Positions 36,839 to 48,845 of a DNA stretch of 64,000 nucleotides are shown in pieces. The translations under genes were made by a program, and so were the position numbers. The stretch covers positions 32,447 to 96,446 of the forward strand of contig JAAEAF010003373.1 of assembly GCA_011037195.1 (NCBI GenBank), in the 5' to 3' direction. The notes under the pieces were generated by a model that made no database searches, was not told the origin of the DNA, and saw only the letters and a program-made list of their open reading frames with translations. Numbering within the stretch: the first letter of the stretch is position 1; each line of letters starts with the position of its first letter. This DNA is from Triatoma infestans (lineage: Eukaryota; Arthropoda; Insecta; Hemiptera; Reduviidae).

Positions 36839-37388
36839 TGTAGTGGAAGAAAGAAAAAAAAGAAAATAATATTTTTGAAAAATAGTTTAGAATATTTTAT
36901 AGTATCAAAAATAGAATTTTGTTAATATTTTAAATGTATCTTAAGTGCAATGAAAAGAGTCAGGTACTGTAATTTGGGGTCATTGCTATTAGGGAAACAA
37001 AGGCACAAAAATCCGTTAAATCAATACACTGCACTTGGCCAACTGTTTTGTAAAGGAAAATCCCCCGTTAGAGAGAGCATTCCTTCAAGACAATCACCTA
37101 CATTCTGCTTTCAGAGCCAGAACACTTGCTTGAGGAATCGCTCTCCTAAACTCATACCAGTGATAGAGATTTGCCTTTATTCTAATATACATCATTTATT
37201 AAGATACAGTTGTGATATTGTCATGTACTTAAATTTGCTTAGAGAATAATATATTTATTTTAAAAAAGTGGTGATTTCTTGATTATTTTGTAATACTTCA
37301 CTCTCTTAAACATATATACTTATAAGCCCTATTACTAAACCGCTCAAGCCACCACAAACACACAACATCCACATCCAACTAAATCACA
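36839..37388 (+). mobile_element. Solo LTR (family L), flanked by AAAT
   Basis: 550 bp, TGTAGTGGAAG ... ATCACA, flanked by AAAT on both sides (36835-36838 and 37389-37392). It matches the LTR-like repeats at 39580-40054, 40923-41458 and 51297-51883, most clearly in GAACACTTGCTTGAGGAATC, GCCAGTGATAGAGATT-like and AGAGAATAATATATTTATTT. The lack of internal genes, with a target duplication, fits LTR-LTR recombination. The parental element (BEL/Pao or Ty3) cannot be decided. Confidence 0.7.
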
Positions 37389-37392
37389 AAAT

Positions 37393-38269
37393 CTAATGAT
37401 TCTCAGATGTTTTTATACAATTTTTTTTTTCAAAATAGTACGGATTAATCATAAAATACTGACTAGTAGTATATGCAGATTCATTGTTAGAAATGTGTAT
37501 TATGAAACCGACACTGCCCAGCTGCTGTTGTTTACAATAATTTATCTATAAAGAAAACTAAAATGAAATGTGATAATCACTAAACGGAAAATAGTTATAG
37601 ATATAATATTGTATATTAAACTAACAAACAATGAACGAAATATGAGATATTTTATCCAAGAGATAGTGACAACAATATATTGATTTAGCTATTTAGCTAT
37701 TGATCTGTGCACAGTAAAGGGACTTTTGTCTCCATTGCCAAAGTAGTGAAGTACAATAGCTAGGACTCCACCCGTGGCTTTCAATGGAACAAAGTAATAC
37801 AGAAAATTAATAAAATGAACTACTAATCTTATGAATTTTACAATAAGTATATTTAAATGGTTTGTAAAATTGGATCATTTTAATTTAGTATAAAAATCTG
37901 GTTAAAATAATTATAAAAACTCCTATTATTGCAACTGTTAACAAACTTTATTCTAAATTGGAATTTTAATTTAAAGTCTAGTTAACCTTTATATATATAA
38001 ATCAGTATATAATATCAGTATATAGATATACTGATGGTAGGGAACCAACCGTTCTTTATACTACGCTCTTAGGATACACAATTGCTACCTAAGTTTGACT
38101 ATATTGTAGGCATCCTAGCAGCGCTTTTATTGTTTCTCCAACAATACTGATTGGGTAGTTTGATAGAAAAAGATACTAATAATAGTCTAGTTCATGAGCA
38201 AAACATAGCTAGGCCGCGCGATGTCATTACTGCGTCATTGACAATACCACCGTAGCTATCACATCGTGC
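37393..38269. other. AT-rich non-coding stretch
   Basis: Nothing recognisable between the solo LTR and the TIR element. Confidence 0.5.
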
Positions 38270-38272
38270 ATT

Positions 38273-39274
38273 AGGTGCTTATTTATACATGAGATGATTT
38301 ATCGGCCGATTTGATTGATCAGATAAATCGACACACGTTTCAGGCGATTATTTAATAACGATAAATTTGCCAGTTTTATCTTTGCAAAGCCACAAACAAA
38401 GACTTTTGTGAGAAGTAATTTATCTGTCAATTATAATCGCTTAGTGACTTCTCTGTTACTGTTAGTCACAGACCTGCACGATCTGAACAGTAAGTTGTGG
38501 GTAAAGTGACAGTGAAGAAGCAGTTGTCGTTTTTCGCTTTACTGGGGCTATGCAATGCTGAAGAGAAAAAAACGAACTAAAAGCCGTGAAAAGGGGACCA
38601 AAATTTGGTTATGCAGAAAAGAATTCAATCATATGTGGTGATATAAAAAACCTCGAAACCAACGAACCTGTCGACTTTAGAAAATGAATATATATGGAAG
38701 GATGGATGTTGGTTTCGTTTGTTTTTGAGCATGATCGCGGATAAATTTCCAAGGAAACGTGGTTAGTAAATATCATCAAAAACACTTCCACTTCGTTTCA
38801 ACTTTTCAACTTACTTCACGTGGTTTATGTTGGCTGCAATACATTCTTTCTCAGAAGTTTTTTCCCATATTCAAGTAATTTATCATAAGCTACGCGTTTG
38901 AGATTTTTATTTATATAGTCTTTGTTTGTTACATTTATATAGTCTTTGCTACAAACATGGAAAAGATCAATACAGTTCAATTTATCCACTTACAAATTCT
39001 TACAACATCTTGCGACTGAAGCTGGAACACACCACACACTGCACGATTTAACTTTATCTCTTCCCAGCTGTGCAAGTTACTCAATATCTGGTCAAGGGCA
39101 CTATTAAGATAAGTCTGACGTGATTTCTCGTTTCTGCATATTAGTGAACACATTTTGTCCGTGGAATCTTGCCATAAAATAACACACTAACGGACATATC
39201 GGCCGATTCTGATTTCTTCAAAACAACAAATTGATCATATCAGCCGATAAATCGTCTCATATATATAAGCACCT
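38273..39274 (-). mobile_element. PIF/Harbinger-like TIR element
   Basis: 1,002 bp. The left end AGGTGCTTATTTATACATGA continues through GATTTATCGGCCGAT. The right end is its near reverse complement (ATCAGCCGATAAATCGTCTC ... ATAAGCACCT), giving terminal inverted repeats of about 48 bp. ATT precedes and follows the element (38270-38272, 39275-39277), a 3-bp duplication as in PIF/Harbinger transposons. The inside carries a decayed MADF-like ORF but no transposase. The superfamily call rests on the duplication length and the accessory ORF, and should be treated as probable. Confidence 0.65.
38600..39190 (-). pseudogene. MADF-like DNA-binding ORF remnant
   Basis: On the minus strand near 39170 there is HDSTDKMCSL followed by RNEKSRQ, resembling the WDxxDxxYxxRxxKxxAW start of a MADF domain. 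Near 38800 is WxEVEVFLMIF, resembling the KWxxFExMxFL segment that often follows. The middle is interrupted by stops. PIF/Harbinger elements commonly carry such a Myb/SANT/MADF partner ORF beside the transposase. The part 38609-38791 is open for 60 codons. Confidence 0.4.
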
Positions 39275-39314
39275 ATTGACGAGCCACTTTTATTATTCTA
39301 TTCCCCACATCTTC

Positions 39315-39390
39315 TGTAGTGGAAGAGTCCAAAATCGTATAAAACGAGCAATGCAGAATGTAGAAAACATAAAATAGTTAAAAATATTAT
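39315..39390 (+). repeat. Possible 5' scrap of family L LTR
   Basis: TGTAGTGGAAGAG begins like the LTR at 36839. The similarity fades within about 70 bp, before the TGTGATGG start of the next repeat. Confidence 0.35.
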
Positions 39391-40054
39391 TGTGATGGAT
39401 GCAAGAAATTATATCTATTTTAATTAAAGAAAATTATGAGAAAAATGCGAGCTTGTTGGCAAAAGGATAACCCAGGTAGAAGAAGTACAGTTACACCAGA
39501 AGATAACCTTCAAGCCTCTACAACTCTGAATTACCTCCCAAATTTTTCGTGCCGAAAAATTTCTCCAGGGGGGATACTGTGTCATGGATGCAAGAAATTA
39601 TATCTATTTTAATTGAAGTAAATTATGAAAAAAATGCGAGCTTGTTGGCAAAAGGGTAACCCAGGTAGAAGAAGTACAGTTACAGGAAAAGATCATGAAC
39701 CTTGTTAGCATTGTCTACCTCTTCTTCTTAAAGGGGAAGATTTGAACTCTGATTAGAAGACATTCCTTCAAGAACAGACTCTCAAGCCAGAACACTTGCT
39801 TCAGGAATCGCTCTCTTAAACTCAGTGCCAGTGATAGAGATTTGTCTTTATTCCAGATAAACATCTGATTTATTAAGATATAGTTGTGATATCGTAAAGT
39901 ACTTAAATTTACTTAGAGAATAATATATTTATTTTAAAAACAGTGGCGCTCTCTTGATTATTACTAATATCTCTCTCTTAAAACTTACAACCACAAGCCC
40001 TTTTAAGCCACAAGCTACCACTACTACAAACAACAACTCAACACACCAATTACA
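39391..40054 (+). mobile_element. Internally deleted LTR element: partial 5' LTR, polypurine tract, 3' LTR
   Basis: A segment of about 102 bp starting ATGGATGCAAGAAATTATAT occurs twice in direct orientation (39394-39495 and 39584-39684). Just before the second copy is CCAGGGGGGATAC, a plausible polypurine tract, followed by TGTCATGG. The second copy runs on to TTACA at 40054 and matches the family L LTRs. I read this as the 5' LTR cut short, almost all of the interior lost, then tract and full 3' LTR (39580-40054, about 475 bp). I did not find a matching target duplication. Confidence 0.55.
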
Positions 40055-40922
40055 TTTCATTATTATGACAAAGAGTTCCCGGCCCGGTCATTTTAACTCT
40101 CACACTCTAATTCTCTAGTCTCGAATAAGTAATAACACAAATTTATTCGGATATACGATATATTGAGAGTTCCATTGAATAGTGCATAGCTTTATTAGAA
40201 TCAATTACCAAACTATAACAGCCATCAACAAGTCCTCCCCACAGAGTAGTTTAAGAGGTAAACCTAATCTCTCGTAATCTAATGTTTTTTTCCTTTCAGT
40301 ACCTGATAATAATTCCAAAAATATTATTTTCAAGTTCCAAAATACTTCAAAATATATATCATCAATCTTTTTTTTTGTAAATTCTGACTGAAATATAGAA
40401 TTAAAAAAAAAGAAGAGAAAATAAGATATTTTTGTGCAAACAAGCGCCAATTTTTTTTATTATAATATTAAAAAACTTTCATATTTTAATAAAATATTCC
40501 AATAAAATTTGTATGAAGTAATAAATTTTGTGAAATATGTACCTACCACTTTGAATGTAATAAGATTTTATTATTAAATTTAATTCTGACAAGAAATATC
40601 CAGTGAATGTCAGATCGAATTACAGGTTTTTACAAGAACCCACCTCTGTTATCCATCTTAATAATGTTCAAACATCCTGACTGACTTTAATACTATTTAA
40701 CATTAACTTTTATTTTTTTTTCATTCTGTTTCCATTTTTTGTAAATATATAATTTCAATTGAATCAATTTGAAAAAGTTGAAGCTTTAGAATTGGAGTAA
40801 AAATAAAGAAAAAAATTGTTTCTTTTTTCTTGGCAGTATCTTATGCCTAAATAAATTTTTTAATCTGTAAACAATGTCGGAAAAACTTAGATACCTCTAG
40901 TCTTTCTAGATACAATTAAATA
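40055..40922. other. AT-rich non-coding stretch
   Basis: No gene is supported. The minus ORF at 40205-40450 has only low-complexity AT-rich content. Confidence 0.5.
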
Positions 40923-41458
40923 TGTAATCTGAAATGTATTTGGTATGATGTGTCGTTGTAGTAGCTTGTGACGCGAGCAGTTTTGTAAAGGGGCTTGTGA
41001 GTGTGTATGTTTTAACGAGAGAGAAGTATTAGAAATAAGCAAGAGATCACTACTGCTTTTGAAATAAATATATTATTCTCTAAGTGAATTTAAATACTTT
41101 ACAATATCACAATAATATGCTTATAAATATATAGAAACTGATGTTAATACTTAAACTGGCACTGATCTCTCTGTGAATAATACTGGCAGAATGTCCAACT
41201 TAGGCTGTTCTGTTTGAATGCAGAATTTAGACTCTCTGTTGAAAGAATGTTTTCTCTTGGTAGTTCAAATCCTCCCCTGTGAGAAGGGGTAAAAGACAAG
41301 GCTAACTAAGGTTCTGTGACCTCTTCTGTAACGGTGTCCTTCACCTGAATAGTCCCTAATACTTCCTTTCACTGCACTATACACTTCATTTTAAACTAAA
41401 AATTCACTACTTTATTTTCCAAAATTATTTCACTTTTGCATTCGCTTCTTCCACCACA
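40923..41458 (-). mobile_element. Solo LTR (family L), minus orientation
   Basis: 536 bp on the minus strand, from TGTGGTGGAAGAAGCG (41458 downward) to TTACA (40923). It shares with 39580-40054 the blocks around GAAGAGGTCACAGAACCTT / GGGGAGGATTTGAAC and, at the 3' side, ACTTAGAGAATAATATATTT and CACAAGC ... CTACTACAA. The flanking bases do not form a perfect duplication. Confidence 0.65.
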
Positions 41459-43109
41459 AATCCACAGGCAGATCTACTTTTGCTAAAAAGAGAGTTTACT
41501 ATAGCAATTTGATGATCGTGTTTTTACTGGTAATCCATGTATAAATAAAGTACAAATAATTATATTTCATGTTTTTTTTATAAGAAAAATTATATTAGAT
41601 AAGAACTTGCTATCTATTAAGATTGTTAACAATTCTGTAGCTGCTCTTCACATATTTTCCTTCTTCACGTTTTGTGACCACTTGAGCTGCTACATGTTAA
41701 TTAATCTACGCGGCTTTCTACACTCAACACCTTGTCCAACAAGGCTAGGGTAGAACTCTAGATCATTGAATCTTTGCCACAAAGCCCCACTTATGTCATC
41801 AAAGTAGTGGGAAAGTATGAAATGTTGTTTGTGCTATCATCACTTATTTTGCTAAAAATTAAATTCGTTACCTTTAGGCACATTAAAAACATCTTTTAAA
41901 CTAAGAATTGCATTATTTAAATATTGTATAAGTTATTCCTTAATTATATAACCAGTCCAAATAAATTACCTTTATTGAAAACAAGATTTTATTTAGCCTC
42001 TAATAAAATATACATATAGTCTATTAACGCTAATTAATGGAATAATGTTTAATAATTTCACCCTGATAACTGATTAAACATCCACATAATGATGGATTTA
42101 TTATAATTATGAATGTATCCAAGCGATGTTGAGTTGCTTACATCTCAATCAGTTTATTTAATAATCTGAAACAAAATTCCTTGTACTTATGATATTAGAC
42201 AAACAAATGAAGACAACTGGTAAAGCTGCACTTTAACTAATAAATATAATGAAATATCAAAAGCAAATTTGAACTTGTCTAATCTTCCAAACTCAATAAA
42301 TTTAAAGCATCAATCACACAATACAACTGTAATCTTTAAGTCTGCCTCCAGCAAGACTGTTGAGTATTTTTTCGCAAGAGTAAATCATGAGAAGTTGATC
42401 ATTTGTTTTCCAAAGAACAATGTTTAAACTTTTTTTTTCCTTTCAGACACTTCGCCTTTATAAAAGAAGCTTTGTAAAAGAGATAAAGAAGCCAGGCGCT
42501 GGCTGTATGGTGAAAGTCTATGTCACACAAAGAAAAAAACAATGCACTCTATACGACAAAATTTAGAAAGATTTGTTGAATTCATTATAAGATAATAAAT
42601 GCTGATGAATAATGAGTCATTATCCATAAATCGTTGTCCTCATTTTATCGTGATTTATTTATTAATCATTCAAACAGAATAACGTTTAGTTAGGATTATT
42701 TTAATCGTTAGTGGTAACATTTTACCAATCATCAAAAGTTATGATTACATTTTTAATCATACATCTCCATTCATTAGTGTTTATAACTTTTACTTTTTAT
42801 AGGCAGATAATATCTATCAAATACAAAGAATATTTACAGCAATACTAAGGGTAAATAAAAAGAAATAAAAATGGCTCGTATCTCTTTCATGTCATCTTAT
42901 AACATATCTTTTTACTGATCAGAGGAAATCTTACCTTTAGAAGATTTTTATTGTGAAATTGATAAAAATGTTCTAATAAAAAAAAAGATTAACAGAATCA
43001 GTGTTGTCGCGTATATAGTTATTTGATTGTTATCGCAAATTATAATCATATAAAATCGGAACGCTTTATTTTGTCTGTATTATGTGATCGCCAGTTCTTT
43101 TGAAATTTA
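41459..43109. other. AT-rich non-coding stretch
   Basis: Nothing recognisable is seen; short AT-rich ORFs only. Confidence 0.5.
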
Positions 43110-43945
43110 TAAAAATAATCCAGGGTCCAACACCCGGGGCTCCCGGCAAGGCCTACATTAGACTTCGTGGGGGTCGGCTACCAACCTGCGCCATTGCGAC
43201 CCCGATGGGTCTAATGTGGCACTCACGTTATAGGGCACCCTTGGGTTGTCCGAGGAGCACCCACACTCAGAATATACCTCGAGTCCTCTCTGTTTGATAA
43301 GACTGAACAGTCCCGAGAGGGGACCCGCATGAAGCTTGCAGACGCCATCGTCTCCTCGCCAATGAGGCAAAACCTTAGCCACACAAGCCTCTCGCTCCGA
43401 CACAGCATATGCAGTGCCGTTTCCTCCTGTTCCCGACAAAACCTGCACTGCCTATTCCTTGTCAGGCCCTTGCGATGCATGTGTTTATTGAGCCTCATCC
43501 GCTGGATTGCCATTCGGCCTTGTTGGAGCAACTTCGCCGTAAACTCTGGAGCAAAGCTGTTAATGAATTCGTTCGCTTGCTTCTGGCCTGGGGTTTTAAC
43601 CCAACAATCCTGTAATTGATTGTACACGCAACTTCTGATGGCTGTACTTTTTTGGCACTTTGAGACCCCCACAGTAGCGCTCCGGCCTCCCAGTTAGGCG
43701 ATCAGCCGCTTCATTGCCCCTGTGCCCCGAGTGTCCCGTTAACCACACAAGAAGGACTCTATTTTGGTCACTAATCTCCGCGAGTAACTCGAGACACTCC
43801 TTCGAGACCTCATACGAGTTAATAGCAGCTTGGCTATCTGAATAAATGACGACTCTGGAGTCGACCACTCCCTGGCTCTTGATCTGAATAGCAAAGATAA
43901 TTACAGCCACCACCTCTGCCGGAAAGATACTTTGCTCAGCAAGGC
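43110..43945 (-). pseudogene. Non-LTR retrotransposon: RNase H and Cys/His tail
   Basis: On the minus strand from 43945: RVVIYSDSQAAI (RNase H, conserved Asp, about 43820-43855), then VLLVWLTGHSGHRGNEAADRL (about 43700-43770) carrying the catalytic His/Asp region with an intact GNEAAD. After a frame change come LNKHMHRKGLT and CRFCREQEETALHMLC (finger Cys-x2-Cys-x8-His-x3-Cys, about 43407-43460). The 3' end includes GACCCATCGGGGTCGCAATGG, related to the ends at 53050 and 55555. The RT is absent and there are at least two frame breaks. RNase H would have removed element RNA from the cDNA hybrid. It is one of the best RNase H fragments in the window. Confidence 0.85.
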
Positions 43946-44794
43946 CTAAAAACCCGATTTTTTTTTTTTTACATATTCAAATTTTTATAAAACACACTAA
44001 GACCAATGGCAAATCACTGTGCTCATTGTCCCGTGATGGGTAGTTTTGTCCATAACTAGAGTAGAGAACTGCCCGGAGATTAGATCGTATCTACAAAACC
44101 ATCTACAAATCTATCCATCTATCTTCTACCATTACAAATGAGGATATTTCTGTGATCAATTATTGAATTCATCAGTTTCTTAATCACTTCTAATAAAACA
44201 TTAAAAGTTTCTATTTTGTAAATGATATTATTATTATTTTCTCGCCAGCTGAAGTCGCCGAGGAAGAAAACTTTGAGAAGAAAAACGATAATTTTAAATA
44301 TATAAAATGATTGCTAAGAAATTTATGCTATAAAAAATTTCTTTGAAAAATTTCCTAGATTTCTATAACATACAATTAATATTTAAAGTTCAAATTGTTG
44401 AAGTTTGATTAAAAATAATAATCACGCAACAACAAGAAGTAAAGGAATAAATATGATTGGGTAAATTAGAAATTACTCCTTTGAAGTTTAAATTGAATCA
44501 TTTCTCTGCGAATAAACAAAATGAATATTTTTTTTTATTTTATTTTGCATTAACTTATAGTTTTTATTTACATAAATACTTTAATTATATGCAAACAAAC
44601 AAAATCTGGTGTAAACACTCACATAACAGTCCTCTTATTCCAATTTATACCAATTAATTAAAAGAAAGATTCTTTAAAACTGCAATGTTTATAAACTTTA
44701 GTAGGCCTGGCTATAAAAAAGGTGACAGAGATTAGACTTACTCAGAGGAGATTGTGGGCACCCTTTGCTCGACCCACAATGTGTGAGTTAAATT
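43946..44794. other. AT-rich non-coding stretch
   Basis: No gene is supported. A T12 run at about 43959-43971 marks the 5' junction of the LINE fragment. Confidence 0.45.
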
Positions 44795-45445
44795 TAAATT
44801 AACTGACAGACCCCTACAACCCTTCTAAAATCAAATTTTTTTTTTTTGGGGGAAAAATGTTTCAAATAAAAGTGATACGTTTCTATCAATGTAGCAAGCA
44901 TTCCAAGTTTAAACAAAATCGTAACCGTTTTCGAGATAATGCCGATAAAACCATTTTTTCAAATTTGGAATTCTATCAATGCTTCAGATGTGTATTAATA
45001 TTACGTAAGTGGTAAAAACATATTATATTGACTTGGTACTTTAGTGGAAAGCACTAGAGTATCAAAGTTCCCCCAGTACCCCAAAAAATCAATTATCCCC
45101 CCCTAAAAAAGTTTCATGTAATAGTGATCGGTATTTATGTGTGAAAAATATTATATACGAAATTTAAAGAAAATCTGTGGAGCACTTTTAGAGAAATTCA
45201 TGAATACTTAAAAAAAAAAAAAAATCAGTAATTTTAGCACTTCCGGTTGGTTGATTTTGCCCGAAATCTTCATGCCTGATGGTAGTGCCTAAACGGAATA
45301 CCATGATTGAGCTTCCTTTTCACTCACACACACACACACACACACAATTTGCTAAAAAAACATTTATTTCGTATTTAGGAGACACGGTGAAAATTTAACT
45401 CCGAAATTCTGACACGATCGCTAGGAATATGAGAAAGTAAAAAAA
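44795..45445 (-). repeat. Long interspersed repeat, copy with the right-hand terminal inverted repeat
   Basis: 45236-45442 (CACTTCCGGTTGG, GCCTAAACGGAATACCATGA, a (CA)n tract at 45326-45346, GTGAAAATTTAACTCCGAAA) is the reverse complement of the left end of the 2880-3960 copy. The upstream half aligns with 8036-8530 and 18900-19500. Confidence 0.65.
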
Positions 45446-46004
45446 ATAATATATATATTAACATTATTGAATAATGAATAAATATTTGTATGCCTAAATC
45501 AAACATATATTTTAACATTTCCAAAAATTAAAACACGTCTAAATGCAACTGATTCATGTCATACAGAATGTAGCCTGTGTCTAACGGGCTGTCAGTTTCA
45601 ACACTGGTCACTAAGCACTGGGTTTAACACGCAACGGAAAAAGAAATTAAAACAATACAAAAAGGATAAGCATTGGTTAGACATTTTTTTTTAGCAGCAT
45701 GTAACAAAACAAAACAAGACAAATGTTTCACAATTTTTCAACGAAATTTCTTCAGTAATTTGTTACAATTATTATATCAGCTCCAATGCACGCTTGTAAA
45801 GATTTTTGTTGTTATAGCATTAGATAGTTGATAATTAATTCTGTAAAAAAACTTTAAGATTCGTTAGTTTAATTAGACAATGAAAAAGAGCAAAGAGCTG
45901 TAAACTATATGGCTTAAATGTTACTAGCAAATCCTTGAATAATGAACGTCTCCAAGGCTAAAAAGGTTATATACCCTTTTTAATATTCTGAACAATATTC
46001 TCAT
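45446..46004. other. AT-rich non-coding stretch
   Basis: No gene is supported. Confidence 0.5.
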
Positions 46005-46080
46005 TTCAATTTTTCGCAATTTTGTGGGGGGGAAAAAAAAGGCATCAACGATTTTCGAGAGAAAGTTGATGAGTTTCTCA
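46005..46080 (+). repeat. Fragment of the long interspersed repeat, left of LINE/SINE insertions
   Basis: TTTTTCGCAATTTTGTGGG and ATCAACGATTTTCGAGAGAAA match the core of the family. GAGAAAGTTG-TGAGT here recurs at 47466, just beyond the LINE fragment. Confidence 0.5.
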
Positions 46081-46082
46081 TT

Positions 46083-46155
46083 CTGATGAGTCGGTTAAAT
46101 GCCTAGCGCACTCGCCTTTAGTGCGAGAATTTGGGGTTTGATTCTGGCAAGGGCA
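46083..46155 (+). repeat. tRNA-like SINE head
   Basis: GGTTAAATGCCTAGCGCACTC resembles an A box region. GGGGTTTGATTCTGGC resembles a B box with one deviation from GGTTCGATTC. It sits at the 3' end of the minus-strand LINE fragment. It is not a functional tRNA. Confidence 0.4.
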
Positions 46156-46159
46156 AAGA

Positions 46160-47465
46160 TGCTGTTGACCCCCCCCTCAGCAGTATCCTGAGCAAACTTG
46201 GTAGGAAAGGCCATAATCTAACGGAAGTGTGATCTATTGTGCTATACACCCTGGGTGCCGCAGGCTGTTGCCCACAGCACCCGAACTGATGTCCCAGCTG
46301 AACATCCGTTCTACAAAACCTCATCAGGTTAAGATCCGCGAGGAATCCTAATACCCTGACAGGCTCTAGAGAGCGTATATCCCCCTCCTCCACCTGGTCG
46401 CTACCCAGGTTCTCGAATGGGTTCTTCTCTGAGTGGCAGCCTCGCGGTCTGTTAGGAGATGTAATAGAGTTTCCTCCAGCTCCCTACACTATCTGCATGA
46501 GCTGTCACTTTCAAAACCCAGCTTCACCAGGTATCCTCTAAATCGGCAATGCCCCGTGAGGAACCGTTAGAACGCGGAGCTTATTCTTATTCAAGCCGAT
46601 GCAGGCTTCCGATCTCCGTTGATTATAATTTTCCAGGCAGATCTTGGCCTGCCGCAAACCGGGGAGGGAATACCAGAGTTGAGATCTCCTCGCCTCCTCC
46701 TCCTTCCTAAGTTCTTCTAACAGAAACTGGTCGCGGGCCCCACAAAAAGGTTCCGGCCCTAAAAGCGGGGTCGTAGGGCCTATCTCGGCCAGGGCATCGG
46801 CCATCTCATTCCCTTCAATGCCAACATGCACCTGCACCCACCAAAGGGTAACTTTATTTCTCCTGCCTAGGTTATTAAGTTTACCTAGGCATTCCCAGAC
46901 CATTTTAGAGTTAATAACTGACGCATTCAATGCTTTAATGTCTGCTTGACTGCCGGAAAGGATTACAATCTCCTAATTCCTATATCCCCTATCGAAATTA
47001 AATTGAACGCACCTTCCATATCTCCTCCGCCTGGAAGACGCTGGGAAACTTAACCATGGGTTCCGAGTGCTTGATCCTTGGACCAACCACCCCCGCTCTA
47101 GTCCCCTCGAGGGTCTTAGACCCATCAGTATACCATTTAATGGCATGTTCCTTAATGCCCACCAGAGCGGATCCTTCGCTCCACCCATTTTTGGAGCCCA
47201 GATTCAGAGAGAAATTTTTAATGAAGCTGTATTACTTAATCATGCCATCTCTAGGGTGGTGTTAGGTAAGGGGGCCCAAAGATGAAGATAACCTCTCCCC
47301 GACCCCCTCTCGCCCTCCCTAAACCACCCCTAGAGATTCTGAGGAGATGAACCCATCACCGCCCTCTCCACCACTAGGGGCAGAGATGACAGATTGAGGA
47401 TGATCTCAATCCCGGCGGTAGGACAAGTCCGCATAGCACCCGCTAGTAGATAACTATGTAGATAG
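46160..47465 (-). pseudogene. Non-LTR retrotransposon: RT C-terminus, RNase H, tail
   Basis: The longest fragment of this LINE family, on the minus strand. It has AGAMRTCPTAGIE with a following NLSSLPLVVERA segment (RT C-terminal linker, about 47360-47440), then WYTDGSK (RNase H first Asp, near 47135) and VFQAEEI (conserved Glu, about 47035). Next are a decayed SDSQAD block read as LSGSQADIKAL (about 46935-46965), WVQVHVGIEGNEMADALAEIG (about 46790-46850), and, after frame changes, the tail shared with the truncated copy at 10435-10750. SDSQ has become SGSQ, losing a catalytic Asp. Several stops occur before the RNase H. Confidence 0.85.
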
Positions 47466-48845
47466 GAGAAAGTTGTGTGAGTGCTTCATGCCGAACTTTT
47501 TATATTTTAATTAATTTCATTAGGTTTTTTTATATATATGTTTTATGGCGTCAACTGCTGGGGTCTTTGGCCATTCATTAGGTTTTGTCTGATCATTATA
47601 AACAGATATACGTATATAAATTAAATCACAAATCTATTTCGATCGCTATCTAAAATTCTTTGCACCACTATTTCATACATGCCTGAGGGGTGTCCAACGA
47701 AACACCCTTTACTAACAACTATTTACTAGGAATCCTAACAGATGTATACAACAAATTATTAGATCTGGGGAGTTTAGTCCATTATTTACACAGAGACCCT
47801 GTAAATTAAATTTAATTCAAAACACAATTAATTTGAATGTTAACGTGCAATGTGTTTACAAGTACAATTTATTGAAGGCAGGTCTTTTATTGTTAATGTA
47901 TAAGCAAATTTGTATAAATATATATACATTTATAAATTAAATTTTATTTCAATGAGATATTTATATACGGCAATGGCCAGAGAAGTTTTAAAGAAAAAAA
48001 GAATTCTTTGTTGCTCTACGTTTCGGGTACCCACCCATTGGTGGCCTTCATCAGGAGCTTTGTAAAAATTTATTTGAGAAAAGGCATATTATTGTGCAGT
48101 ATTGTAGGAAAGGAAAAAGTGCGTAGATTTATAACAAATAAAAGAAAAATTTAAATTAAAGAAATATTAACAGTACAGATTGAGCATAAGTTATTAAAAA
48201 CAAGAAATTATAACACAGAAATGACTTAATTAATTAAATGAAATGATATTAACAATAAGAGAAAATAAAAAAGATAAAGATACTTTTAGGGTAGGAGAGG
48301 AGTGTATGTAGAAAACATTGAGATTGAATGAAGAGAGAGTAATTTTAAATTTAAAAGAAAAAACTGTTAAAAGGTGGGAGGGATAAGAAAAATGTTTATA
48401 GTGAGGCGCGGCAATTTCAAATGACGAGTGTCTTTGTTTAGCGTTAGAAAATTTCTTTGCTTTGTATTACATAAAAAATTTCTTATGTGAGACACTAATA
48501 CTATAATCCTTTATTACATTTTACAACAACCAAAACTGTAAGTAAACAGAAAGTTGCGGTATTTTGGAAATTTCCAAAATTGAGATTCTTATGAGAAACA
48601 TGCGTTTTGAGATCTCCAGTGTGTGAATAAGTTTCAAGCGGATATACTCTGTATTTGATGTATATTTTATGAGTGCTGTTTGTTTGAATTATGTACATGA
48701 CGGAACAAAATATCACAAAAAGGAAAAATAAGGAGTCGCAAATATAACAAAGAAAAGTGACGGATGTAATGACAGCAATGTCAAAGCCTTCACAAAATAT
48801 AACAAAAGGAAAGAATAATTTATAACTAGTGGCCCCACAGCCGGC
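47466..48845. other. Non-coding stretch with repeat scraps
   Basis: 47461-47515 continues the long interspersed repeat interrupted at 46080. 48017-48060 holds a structured motif, on the minus strand CTGATGAAGGCCACC ... CCCGAAACGTAG. The rest is AT-rich with no gene. Confidence 0.45.

Noticed and set aside
43329..43619. Plus-strand ORFs across the 43 kb LINE
   Set aside because: They are shadows of the minus-strand Cys/His and RNase H tail.
46118..46393. 91-codon minus-strand ORF as an independent gene
   Set aside because: It lies in the 3' end of the LINE fragment and matches the truncated copy at 10.4 kb.
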